Shown here one piece after another: positions 22,103-33,722 of a DNA stretch of 64,000 nt. A program made the translations under genes and the position numbers. The stretch lies in the NCBI GenBank assembly GCA_000697475.1, contig JNEU01001016.1, positions 1 through 64,000 on the forward strand. Reading direction: 5' to 3'. How positions within the stretch are numbered: the stretch's first letter is position 1; each line of letters opens with the position of its first letter. The notes under the pieces were generated by a model. The model saw nothing but the letters and a program-made list of their open reading frames with translations. It was not told where the DNA came from and ran no database searches. The DNA comes from Lichtheimia corymbifera B2541 (Eukaryota > Mucoromycota > Mucoromycetes > Mucorales > Lichtheimiaceae).

Positions 22103-23148
22103 CTACTCCTTGTTCTCTTTTTCAGTGGTACTTGTCCCCTCCTCATTCCCGGTTTCATTTTGTGATCCTGCTGCTGCTGCTGCTTCTGCTGCTGTACTTT
22201 TCTCTTTATCATGATCCTTGTTGTTGGTAGATGTTTCAGTTGCAGCAATAGGAGAGGATGATGACATGGCAGGTTTAAGGTAAATGATTCGACCATCAAG
22301 CTCCACATCTTTGATCTCTTCAAGGGCGCGTTGTTGTTCATCTTGGGAAGCAAGGTCCACGAATGCATATCCTTTGGATCGACCACTACGAGCCCGAGCC
22401 ACTTGAGCCGATGCCACTTTATAATCCTTGAACAACTCTTGTAACTCCTCATCTGAAGTAGCGTATGGTATGTTGGCTACAAACACCATGGTTTTACTTG
22501 GTTCCGATTTGCGTCGAATATCATCATGAGGACGAGAAGATTGACGGCGGGGACGACGACGACGACGAGGTTTTGAATGTTGCTGTTGTTGCTGTTGATC
22601 ATCACCATCATCATCATCATGGGTCGACTTTTCAGTGCTGTTGGTGGTACGTGCTGAAGATCGACGACGACGATTACGACGACGACGAGAAGGTGACCAA
22701 ATGCTTTGATTCGTTTTGGCTGCTTCGACATTGATTTGACGTCCTTCAAGTTCAGCCTTGTCAAGTTGTGATTTGGCCTTGTCCACATCATCCACGGTAT
22801 CAAAAAGCACAAAGCCATAACCCATTGAGCGACGTCCATGTTTGACAATTGTTGCTTCCATTCTAAAAGAGCATTGATCAATCATCCCATAATGATACGC
22901 TTGGGTGTGAATCGCTTACACTTTGCCAGCACGCTCACAGAATTGGATCAATGCATCGCGAGTCAATTTGAACGGCAGATTTCCAACAAATAACATCTAC
23001 ATAGATAAGATAGGTTACAAAAGTGGGATCGGTCGTATCATCTTTTGCATTATAATACCTTGCTATTATCATCTCCTTCATTCACAGTTTGCTCGCCAGC
23101 ATCAGTAGTGGTAGCTCCCGTAGTAGTGGCGTCAGTGGTCGTGGCCAT
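22103..23148 (-). CDS. Two-RRM RNA-binding protein with Arg-rich linker
   Basis: Three exons on the minus strand, 23148-23059, 22996-22920 and 22862-22103, give 308 residues. RRM1 starts at residue 31 (MLFVGNLPF as RNP2; GYGFVLF as RNP1) and RRM2 follows an arginine-rich linker (MVFVANIPY as RNP2; KGYAFVDL as RNP1). The linker has SPSRRRRNRRRR and KPRRRRRPRRQ blocks separated by Asp and Gln runs. The donor of the second exon was placed at GTAAGC rather than two bases earlier, because only this restores the RRM1 frame (AGKVMEATIV). The tail is Ala/Glu/Ser-rich. The protein probably binds RNA; no specific ortholog is claimed. A purine-rich (plus-strand) run at 23170-23235 corresponds to its CT-rich leader. 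Confidence 0.88.
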
Positions 23149-23521
23149 AGCTTTCAGATCAACAGGCTCAAGAGAGAAAGAAAAGGAAGAAAATGGAAAG
23201 AGAGAGCGAGCGAGGAAGAGAGAGAGAGAAAGAATGAAACAGGAAAATATATACAGAGGCCGGGGTTGTTGCAGGCAATATGCAGCTACTCTCTGCTGGG
23301 TAATGAAACAATCATCACAATTGCTGGCTGTTATATATATCATGTCTGTGCGCGTCATATCCGTTTCCTCTGCCACATCCATCATCCACGTAAATGATAT
23401 CGATATAGTGAAAGAACAAAGGTGTTGTGTATATTGAAGCTTATATTTTGCATGACGAGATAAGAAAGTTGATAAGGTTGGTCGTTGTTGTTGTTGGCAT
23501 CTTGTTGCTTTATCCGTTTCA
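23149..23521. other. Short intergenic leader region
   Basis: Upstream of the RRM gene and downstream of the NDUFAF8-like gene, both on the minus strand. The part next to the RRM gene is GA-rich on the plus strand. No gene seen. Confidence 0.5.
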
Positions 23522-23763
23522 TCACCACTTCTTTTTTATCTACATTCGCATGTTATACAAACGACACGAAAACACTTTTATGAAATCCAACTTACAGCTT
23601 TCTGAACACATGATCGGAACGCCTCAAATTCCTTGACACACATGTCCTTGTGCACATCTTGGTATCGAGCTGTAATGCATTTGCCGTACACGGTTGCTTG
23701 TGAAGAGCAGGACGCCACACCTTGTGCCAGCAATGCCACACCTTTGGCCGGTTTACTTGACAT
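23522..23763 (-). CDS. NDUFAF8-like complex I assembly factor (twin cysteine, CX9C-like)
   Basis: Two exons on the minus strand, 23763-23596 and 23539-23522, encode only 61 residues. Four cysteines at about 19, 29, 42 and 52 lie in two pairs, each separated by nine residues (C-x9-C), in the context VYGKCI, KDMCVKEFEAFRSC. This matches NDUFAF8 (C17orf89), a mitochondrial intermembrane/matrix protein that helps assemble respiratory complex I with NDUFAF5. The second exon adds only five residues (IKKKW) after a GTAAGT donor; without it the frame would read into the intron. No classical presequence is visible, as usual for CX9C proteins. Presence agrees with an organism that has complex I. Confidence 0.8.
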
Positions 23764-24418
23764 GTCGGTTGTTTGCAAGAACAAAGGAAGAGTGACAAGC
23801 CCCGCGTGTCTCAGCCAAAATGAAATTCATCACCACCAGCAAGCAAGCTCACCAATAGGATGGACTATATCATAAGGTGAACATGACCTACCCCATCCAT
23901 ATTGTATACCTCCACAGCCATTGTAACGTGATTGTATTTTTATTACTAGCCATAGTCATGATGGGCAACTGCAGAACTGTCAATGTCTAATATGCACCAT
24001 GCACTCTCATTGGATGCGGTGTGGTACCACCACGTTACATATTTCCTCATGCTAGCATACAGCTATGTTCTTTCAGCATTAAAATCGTATGGTTGTCCTT
24101 TTGAAAAAGTTGTATACGTATAACAATTCATAGTAATAAAAAGCATTACAAGATAAGCATTGGCAGATGATCATAGCTACTTTGATGAAGAGAAGCGAGA
24201 ATTCCGATTGCTGCTGTCTTTAATAAAGAGTGCAGGGACACTAACTAATCGGAAATGACAGGTCAAAGCAAGTGAGTGGCACCAAATTCAGTAAGAAGGC
24301 GAGCCTCGTGTGTCACACTGCGCTTATAAAAAGATCTTGCAGGAGCCCAAGATGTTGGTGTGTTCTCGTTTTCTTTTTCTCTCCCTAACATCCACCGGTA
24401 TTGTCCATAGCAACAGAC
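23764..24418. promoter_or_regulatory. Bidirectional intergenic region
   Basis: Lies between the divergently transcribed NDUFAF8-like (-) and coiled-coil (+) genes, so it must hold both promoters. I see no further gene; no strong promoter motif stands out. Confidence 0.4.
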
Positions 24419-27281
24419 ATGGCGTCTCGAATGGCGACCGCCCCAACAATGCAACAAAAACAACCAGCAAAACGACGATCCACATTGGCTGAGCTTGGTA
24501 TTAGGCCCATGTCTGCTATTTCTACCAACAGTAGAGGTCCACCACCTGCTCCAGAACCTACAGCTGCAGTTACTCGTCGTGCAAGCACTGCTATTTCTAC
24601 CACTACAACCACAAAACCTACCACCACTACTACTCGTCGAGCAACAAAACCACGTCCTCTTTCTATGGGTCCTACCACAACCTCTGTTGTAGTGCCACCT
24701 TCTCCTACAACTACCACAAAACCACGTTCTGCACGATCATCAACAACAGCAACAGCCACTCCAAAGCGGCGTTCACTAGTGCCATCCACACCTGATGCTT
24801 CACCTTCACCTTCTCGTCGAGGATCTTCAGCATCAAATTCAACAAATAGCCATAAACGTATGTCACTACCAGCTACACCATCCACATCCACATCATCCAT
24901 GCTTACACAACAGCTCAAGGATCTACAAAAAGAGGCATGTAACACAAACAATAGGGCAAAGCGTGCATTTTTATGAAACGCGTATCATCATTTTTGACAT
25001 TTGGTTATGTATAGCTCGCTAGAAAGGAGCAACAGCTTGAAGAAAAGGAGCAACTTATCCATGATTTGCAACAAATGCAACACTCGAGCTCGGAAAAGTC
25101 ATCATCAGCCGATGAACCTGCAACGCCTTTGCTGTCATCTTCCTCCACGCTCATCCCGTGTGCCACTGACACTGTTACTACTCCTTTCGAAATGGATAAA
25201 ATCAAGAGTGAGGTAAACAAGGAGGCTTATGATTCAATGTCAAGGAGAAATGCAAACAGCCACATCACTCAATCGGATATTGTCATTGATCGTGTAGTAT
25301 GAGCAGGAGATTGAACAAGTGCGAAAACAATTGCATGATATGGAAGCCGTAAAGGTGGTAAGTGAAAAAGAAATACAAGATCCGAGTGATCATTGCATTG
25401 ACCACCATTACCCATGTCCGATATAGAAAGAACAGGTTACACTTGAAGTAAGTTATGGGGTATTTTGGATCAAGAAACATAGACTTATATAAGGTTGTCT
25501 ACCAGGAAGAGATCTCTCGACGTGTGGGTCTTGAGTTAACAGCACAACATCAAAAAGCTATCGATCAGCTTGAACGAGACCATGAACAAAGACTGCAGGA
25601 ACAGCTTCAAAAAACACGGTCTGATTATGAACAACGGATGCAACAGCTTGTTAAGGAACATGAAGATGCATTGGCTGGTGCACAACAGATGGCCCAGGTA
25701 ACAGGGGGATTGGAGTTTTTGTGGGGGTGTGCGCATGTAAGAATAAGCTTTGGATCGAGCAACGGGAGACTAAGAGTGTTGTATACTATCCTACAGGAAC
25801 AGCTAAATGCAGCTATACAAGAAAAGAAAGCCATTGAAACCAAGCTTGCAACATTAGAGACGTCAAAGAGTGCCATCCATTTACGTCGACTTGAAACCAA
25901 ATTGAGCGAGAACCAAGCCGCTTTTGAGGATTACAAGCGGCAATCACAACAAATAACAGACGCCTTAGAACGAAGGTTCAGAGATGAAATGCAACAGCTT
26001 CAAAGTGGTAGCGATGATACAGCCAACGTATGGCGTGAAAAGCATCGTGCTCAGCAGCTGGAGATTGATCGTTTGCAGGCTACGAATCAAGATCTTGAAT
26101 ATCAGCATGCTGAGGCAATGGCAGAACTTGGCAAGAAACATCAGGAGGACATGGAAGCACTTATTTACAAGTGCGAAACTCAGGAGGATGAAATGGATCA
26201 CCAAATGCAACAAATACATACATTGCTAGCCCAAGTCGATGATCTTCAAAATTCACTCGAAGCAGCAACGCGTCGTTTAGAAGAGCGTGCCTCATCTTCT
26301 TCACGCAAAGTATCACTCGAGGAACCCGCTCGTACCGAGAATCACAGGATTTGCGAGGAGAAAATTCATTCACAACAACTTGAATTGGAGGATTTGCATC
26401 GTAGGATTACCGAGCTCAGAGCAACACACGAATTACAAATGAACCGATTGGGCAATGAAAAGGCACGTGAATTGCAAGACTTGCAAAAAGAGCTTAAAGC
26501 TGTACATGATCTCCTTGATAAGACCAAGGCTGAAGGACAAGTACGTATGCGATCATCCCCCCTTGGGAAAAGGGAGAGATAATCTCACAATGAAATGATC
26601 GATTTCTAGGAGCGATTTGCATCACTCGCCGCTCAACATAAAAAGGAGATCCATATCATGCATGAACAATACCAAAAAGTGGTCAATGCCAAGGATCGTG
26701 AATTGGAGGATAATGCATATCGCATCAAAGCTCTGGCGTCTGTGAAACAAAACGAGCTGTCATTCATGCGTAAATCAACCAACGAAAAGATCGAGAGATT
26801 GGAGCAAGAGATTGAAGGTTATGAGGTAAGACGACAATACAATCTCTTTTTATTTATAATTTTCTCCACCCTTCATTGTGTGCTGTGGTGTATTTATGCG
26901 GTATCTTTCTTGTTTTTACCATCTTTACACTTTGCCTCTTTCTTTTTCTTGGGATTGGGTCGCAAAAGTATTATACTCTGATGATTTGATACCTCTTTTC
27001 TTTCTTCTCCCTTTGCACATCTATATACCCAATACCCATTTTCTCTTCTCCATATCTACCCTTTCCCCTTTTATATCATAGACACGCATCAGCCAATTCG
27101 AACGACAAACCGAGGAGCTTCAAAAAAAGTACGCTGTATGTCGTGATGAAAATGATCAATTGTCAAGGCAAGTAGTAACATGATCCTCGTATGTCCTTAT
27201 AACCGTAATCGACTTACGCTGGCCTTTTTATTTCTTAAAAGTTTGCTTCATCAGCTTCAAGGAGAAATGCAAAAGCATTGA
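24419..27281 (+). CDS. Long coiled-coil protein, nine exons, two apparent GC-AG introns
   Basis: Nine exons (24419-24934, 25015-25212, 25298-25357, 25427-25447, 25506-25697, 25797-26540, 26610-26825, 27082-27167, 27242-27281) close into 690 residues. The first 160 residues are basic and Ser/Thr/Pro-rich; most of the rest is heptad-patterned coiled coil (LTQQLKDLQKE joined to LARKEQQLEEKEQL, later IRKQ-type repeats), ending QLQGEMQKH. The first intron begins GCATGT after AAAGAG and the last begins GCAAGT after TCAAG; both end in AG and both are needed for frame. Exon 4 is only 21 bases. I cannot name a family; a cytoskeletal, spindle-pole or trafficking scaffold is the usual role for such proteins. 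No motor, CAP-Gly or membrane segment is seen. Confidence 0.78.
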
Positions 27282-27922
27282 AAACCCCCATTTGTTTAAT
27301 TCCCTTTATTGCTTACTTATACCGATCAAGCTGATAATATATACCAGCCCAACAATCTGAGATTCAGGATCATTGAATGGGAGGATGGCTTTCCTTTTGG
27401 CATGTGTTAGTGATGAGCAGCATATATGCAAACTAGAAAGAGGTGAAATGATGGGCTCGTTATTATGGATTGAGTCAATTGGGTACATAATTCGGGATAC
27501 CCAGAATTGATGTCCGTGCGAGAAAAGGAGGTCATGATTGAAATGATAAATTGACATCTATCTTTGGATGCCAATGTGAGCACCAACAACTGATAAATCC
27601 ACCCACCGCCTGGGAACAGCGGACATCGGGAGTAATTTGCATAATGTTCACTGTGGCTCGATCATCCTTGACTCCAGCTAAAGTAGATGATCCATGTACG
27701 TGTATGTCTATATGTGAAATCCTTTTATTATCAATATGTAATAAACGTCTAAACAAGGGTAACATGTATTCTAATAGATAGGGTTGTCATGTAGGGGATA
27801 GATAGAAAATCACATGCGGTGTGGCCTTCAAACTTCTGGGCATTGGTGATTTTCCTTCTTTGTCAGATCCGACCGCAGGCACTCTTTTGTACCTTTACCC
27901 CACAGCACCCTACAATACCAGC
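27282..27922. other. Intergenic, no gene seen
   Basis: Between the coiled-coil gene and the GHKL/DUF3684 gene, same strand. Open frames here lack recognisable features. The frame of the downstream gene is open upstream of 27923 but has no ATG. Confidence 0.5.
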
Positions 27923-30900
27923 ATGGCGAATCGTCTGGAGCATGTGCGTTCCAACATGATGCACGGAGACGGTGGTCTCGAAGAAAAGGTGGAGGGTAAT
28001 ATACTGACACAACCCCCATGGCGACATTTGTCGTTGGACGAAAGGCTCTTTTCTCATTGACGACAACATAGTGAATCAACGACATCTTATCGACAAGATC
28101 CTCGCTCGCTATTCTGCTGAATATGTTCTTTACCGTGAGCTAATGCAAAATGCAGGTAGGAAACAACTCCATTTATATAGCATAAGACTTGCTTGCTCAC
28201 CCACTATTCTCAAAAAGATGATGCTACGTCTTCCAGTGTGCAGATTCAGTTCCATACCGCCTCACCCTCTTCTGGTGATCCAACAAAGCCCAACCTCTCT
28301 GCCAAGTGTGAAAAAGTCACCTTTCGAAACAATGGTATTGCTTTCCGCCCTGAGGATTGGGCCAGATTGAAGCGCATAGCAGAAGGCAATCCTGGTAAGT
28401 GGATAACGACATCACAAAGAAACAAGCAATTAACAGCATTTCATTGTATTAGATGAGCAAAAGATTGGCGCTTTTGGTGTTGGCTTTTATTCATTGTTCT
28501 CCGTGTGTGAAAATCCTTTGTAAGTGGGTCATTGTTACTCATCATGGTATATCCTTGGTATACTTAGTCGTCATTTTAGTGTCGTATCAGGATCACAATG
28601 CATGGCATTCTACTTTAAGGGCGACCAGTTATTTGCGAGAAGAGGTGACGTCTCTGAAGCTGACCAAGATGAATGGACATCCTTTTTGATGGAGCTGCGT
28701 GAACCAATGGAGATGCCTGGATTGGATGACTTTGCAAAGTTTCTCTCTACCAGCATGGTAAGTTTTATCATGATAAATTCAAGGAATCAGTGATTAATTG
28801 AAATGACATAGGGATTTACTGCCAATTTGCGAGAGATTTCAGTCATGCTTGATCATCACTTGCTATTTCGGATAAGGAAGGATATGCGTGAATCCAAGGA
28901 GATGACCGTCGACAGCAGAAAAGTTCACACATCATCACCCAACGGCATGTTCACTATTACTGGAGCCAGCATGCGTGACATTCAATTGACTGCTGAAAAG
29001 TATACCCCACCAAGTTTCATTGCATCTATTCTCTCCGGGAGGAAAACAGAGACCTCTGAATCAGGGCTACCTATGGAAAAAGCCAACATTTTTCTACGAG
29101 TTGTCGCCGGTTCATTGGATGTACGAGTATCACCAGCATTTGAACGTGAGATGGAACGAGCCACCAAAAAGAGACCACCAAAGACAACCACCTATCAGAT
29201 CGTTTATACGGGACGCCAAGAGCTTGATGCATCTGAAAACAACAGCAATATCTTCAAAGATCTGGTGCCATTCCCTCAGCAAGGGCGAGTATTCATTGGG
29301 TTCTCTACACACCAAACCACTGGTTGTTGCTCACACATGGCAGCACGCTTTATACCCACCGTCGAACGAGAGAACATTGACTTTGCCGACCGATACATTA
29401 GCGTTTGGAACAAGGAGCTCCTATCGATTGGTGGTTTGCTGTGTAGAATCATTTACAATCACGAATTGGATCAAATCGATCGACTATACCGCGAATTGAT
29501 CGGCTATCCCGACATGGTGGATAAGACTGACCCTACACCAAATGACGCCAAAATCATGCTAGAAAAGCAAGCAGCTCATGCATTACATTCTTTCACATTC
29601 CAAGACTCGACTCCTAGCAACATTGTACAAAAAGTACAGCTTGAACGATTCTTCAACTCGAGCAAAGTCCCAATTCGAATCATGACTTCACACGGCATCC
29701 AGCCAATTACAGTAGCTCGTCTTTTGCCCGATATATCATCACAGCAGCATGTCTTATTGAATGAATTCGTCAAAACCATACCCACAATCCCAATGGACGT
29801 CTTGGATAATGCTAAAGATGGCATCGACAAGTTGAAGAAGTTTGGTTTACTTAAAGTATTGGACCTGCAAGATGTGCTGAAGGAGCTTGATACACGTATT
29901 CTCAAAGCACCGGAGATGGTAGCATGCTTAAAGTGGTGGATCGAAGACATGAAAAGTGGTGCCATTGTGGATATGCCTGATGTACGACAACGTTTTCTGG
30001 ATGCCGCGATTCTACAAACAGAGGATGATACGACTGTGCCGCTTTCAGCTATTCGATGGTGGATCAATCCAAAAATCACACCGCCTGAGCTACCAATGCC
30101 TGAAGCAGCACTTCCTTTTGTTATCAGCCGTTCATTCAATCCGAGGGATTTGGCAACATGGTTCGGATCGTGGACTGAATTATCACTTGTCGAGTGGGTC
30201 AATTATGTGGCTGGAAAAAGTGAACTCGAGGTGGTACCTGCATTTGCTGAGCGTGTGTTACGAGTGGTGTCACATGGATACAGTCATGCATCAACCAAAT
30301 CACAGAATGAGATCTGCAAGGTCATGCGCACCAAAAAATGCATTCCCACCAAATATGGCATGCGACAACCACCCGACGCTTACTTTGAAACTGTAAAGCT
30401 CTTTGATGATCTTCCCATCATTCATTTTGAAAAGCCTATCAGTGATCATCTGTTAACTGCTCTCGGTGTACGAAAGGTAAGCATCCATTATAATGACTTT
30501 TTTTTGGCATATCACTCATATATCATGTCATATATATAGCATGTTGAGCTACAACTGGTGTTTGATCGATTGATTTCGGATGGAAGCTGGTCGCATGTGG
30601 ATCTCGTCAAATATTTGACATCAGTGCAATCTACACTCTCACAAATGGAGGTGAATCGACTCAAGGAAACACCGATCTTCACAAAGGAAGGCGAACCACC
30701 CAAGGTCAAACAAGTAGAACGTAAGACGGACACTGGCGAGGTAGAAAAGCATACCAAATCGGTGTATCGACGTTACAAAGCGAGTGATCTTTATGCACCA
30801 TTGGATGTACTTCGGCAGCTTCAGCTCCCTATCATTGATTGGAAGCAGAATCGGTGGCGACCTGAAAGCAATGAGGCCAAATTTATGGAACGACTTGGGT

Positions 30901-33496
30901 TGCAGGCAACACCATCATTGACCACTATCTTGACTTTGGCATCTCCATCGACTGAGGATCGTAGCAAGCAAAAACGTGCGCTTCATTACTTTTTGGAGAA
31001 TTTCAAGCAATATGAAACTGCATACAGAGCTCCAGCAGTCGACATTCCCTTTTTACCATGCAAGGATGGACAAACATATGTTGCACCCAAGGATTGTTTC
31101 ACCAACCCAGAAGTCGAGGTTCTCGGATTCCATGTCTTGCATCAAGACCTTGTGTTTGTTCGTGATAAGCTGGGCGTGCATGAAAATCCTGATGCAAAAA
31201 GATTGGTGGATGCTTTTGTTCATTACATGGGGAATCCTGGAAATAGTCAGCATGCACGACGCGTGTTTGAATACATGGCTGATCGAATGGGTGATATTGG
31301 TTATCAGCAATGGTATCGATTGCGTGAGACAAAGTTTATTCCTATCGGCAAGGATCCGGTTGAATTGATTGAGCCTGCACAATGTTATTTCGAATCCGGC
31401 GAATCCAGCTTTCACAAGGAACTTTTTCGATATGTGGATTTTGGTGCACGGGCCAATTCATTTTTACGATCATGCGGTGTCAAAGATGAGCCAAATACTA
31501 TTGAGCTGGCCACTATGATTGTAAAGAACCCACAGCGTTTCCGTGATTTGAGTGGTGGCGGCGAACGTTATTTGAACGTGCTGCGACAAATTGCTGGTCA
31601 ATATCATCAGCTACGTGGCAACAAAAAGCTAATGGATGACATGCGATCAACACCATTCCTTATCGGTATCCAGCGTATGCCTGACTTTGAGACATCTTCA
31701 TCTCCTGCTGAAGAAACAACAGAAACCGTCGACGATGATCAACAAAGAGATGAATTTGTGCAATATCGACTAGCCAAAGCACAAGATATCTTCATTGTGG
31801 ACGATACAATGGCTCAGCAGATCTTTTCACCGCTTTCAGCACCAATGGAACCTTTACTTGAAGAGTTTTATGCCCATCTTGGAAGTGATCGTTTATCAAG
31901 GTATGTTCTTTATTGCTAAATAATCGCAAATTCAATATTAACTCATTGTGTGTCTTTTGTAGACAAATCCGAGAATCGTACACATATCGTGACCTTATGG
32001 GTGTGACCAATCGATCCAAAGCAGTGACGGATCTCATATTCGAGCGTGTACCTGTCATTATATACCAGATGATGAGTGATAACCCACAGCGACAAAAAGA
32101 GTTATGTCACGATGAGCGATATGTCAAACGCAATCTGAAGGTGATTCAAGTCCGAGAGCTTAAGATACGCCGCAAATTCAAGTATACGGACAAGGAGAAC
32201 GTGCAGCCCACATCAGCTTGTGCAGATAGGAAATCCTACACCATCTACATTTCAAGCATGGGTGAAATCGATTATTACGACATTGCCAACGCCCTTTGTG
32301 CATTACTCTTTACTCGTGTCCGATTCAATGACGCCATTATTGTCGAACGTTATCTCACTGCCAGCCTCAACAGCTTACGAAGGAAAGGTGTGCCTGTTGA
32401 TCGTATTCTCAACATCCGCAAACATGCTGAGAAACAGCCTACAGTCATTGATACCCAGCAACCTTTACCACCAACACCTGCTGTACCCACATTGACACCA
32501 TCACAACTAGACGAATGCACAAAGAAAGTATTACAAGTATTCTCGGATTGCCAAGAGGGTTATGTGCGTCAATTGCTTGCTCAGGAACGAGAGAATCACG
32601 TGGAAAGAGTGATCGACAAGCTACTTCAAAACAAGGATTATCCCAAGAACCGCATTGTTCAAGAGCAACCAAAGCCTGCATCACCTACATCATCATCATC
32701 AAAGAGTCCCACAGCCGATACAACACCACCACGTCATTCGGGTATCTTGGATCGATTGTGGAATCCATGGAAAATCACCACCACTTCCACACCAACGCCC
32801 AAACCAGCAACATCCACACCTTCAACACCGACACATGACCCTATATCCAACAAACCAAAGCTACCAAGTTCTGAAGGCACCATTACACCCAATTACACAT
32901 CCAACATTAAACAGAATCTTCGACGTGCCATCCACTCTTGCAAACCATTTTCTGGACAAGATGTCTTTTCACCACCTCATATCAACAAGGTCAAAGAATC
33001 CAATAGCTACTGCGACGCACGACCTCAACATGATCTGGTGGCTGCGGGGCGTCTCAAGGAACTCGAGTTTTATGTGCATCGTACAGTGGATCCTGCAGAC
33101 GTATACACGCAATATGGTGCAGCCATGGGTCGATTTGCGGACATGATTAGAGAATTGGCCCAAGTATTCGAGTTGAAGCCTTCGAGTGTGCATATCTTTT
33201 ATGATGTCCAAGGATCAACGATTGCTTTCAATATGAACGGCAGCTTATTCATGAATCTGCGATATTATTTGGCACTCCATGAGAACTCGGGCAAGCATAG
33301 AGAGGCATTGATTTACTGGTTTATGACCTTATGCCATGAACTTGCACACAACTTTGTTGCGGATCACAGCTCAGAGCACGAGTTTTACATGTCATCGTTC
33401 GCTGAAGTTTACTTGGATCCATTTATCGATTACCTTGGTACACTGTCCGCGCCTAAACAACAACAGCAACCATCCCCAGCGTCAACATCAGCATGA
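27923..33496 (+). CDS. GHKL (HSP90/sacsin-like) ATPase, fungal DUF3684 family, with C-terminal HExxH motif
   Basis: Eight exons (27923-27995, 28072-28155, 28218-28394, 28453-28519, 28580-28757, 28812-30476, 30540-31900, 31963-33496) give 1712 residues. The N-terminus is a GHKL ATP-binding fold. The N-box is ELMQNADDA at 47-55 (split by an intron), followed by FRNNGIAF and IGAFGVGFYSLF at 116-127. Similar N-domains occur in sacsin and HSP90. The middle ~1000 residues match the fungal DUF3684 type by overall character (RKDMRESKEM, HMAARFIPTVER segments), which is recognition from memory. Near the C-terminus HELAHNFVADH (1660-1670) has the His spacing of WLM/metzincin zinc proteases, after a strand-like IAFNMNGSLFMNL. 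A Pro/Ser/Thr-rich linker separates the two parts. Role unknown; a chaperone-like protein quality-control role is inference. Confidence 0.9.
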
Positions 33497-33722
33497 ACCA
33501 TATTGTACAGCATGTTTTATATAACAAACTTACAACCGTGTGTATGAATTGCTAGAAGGATCTCACCTGAAACAGAAAAAAACAAAGATTGAAAAAACTG
33601 TAAAGATACATACTGTGGTGGAAGGGTCATGAATGGTATAAGAATGAAAGAGCATTTCTTTTCTGCTATGCGATCGAGGGAAAGGGGAGAAGTGGGGAAA
33701 GGTTCAATTAAGTGCGAGGTAT

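Noticed and set aside
24385..24951. 188-codon Val/Gly-rich open frame on the minus strand
   Set aside because: Mirror of the Thr/Ser-rich first exon of the coiled-coil gene.
29576..30202. 208-codon open frame on the minus strand
   Set aside because: It is antisense to the GHKL/DUF3684 gene, whose frame is confirmed by motifs; Ser-rich composition fits a shadow frame.
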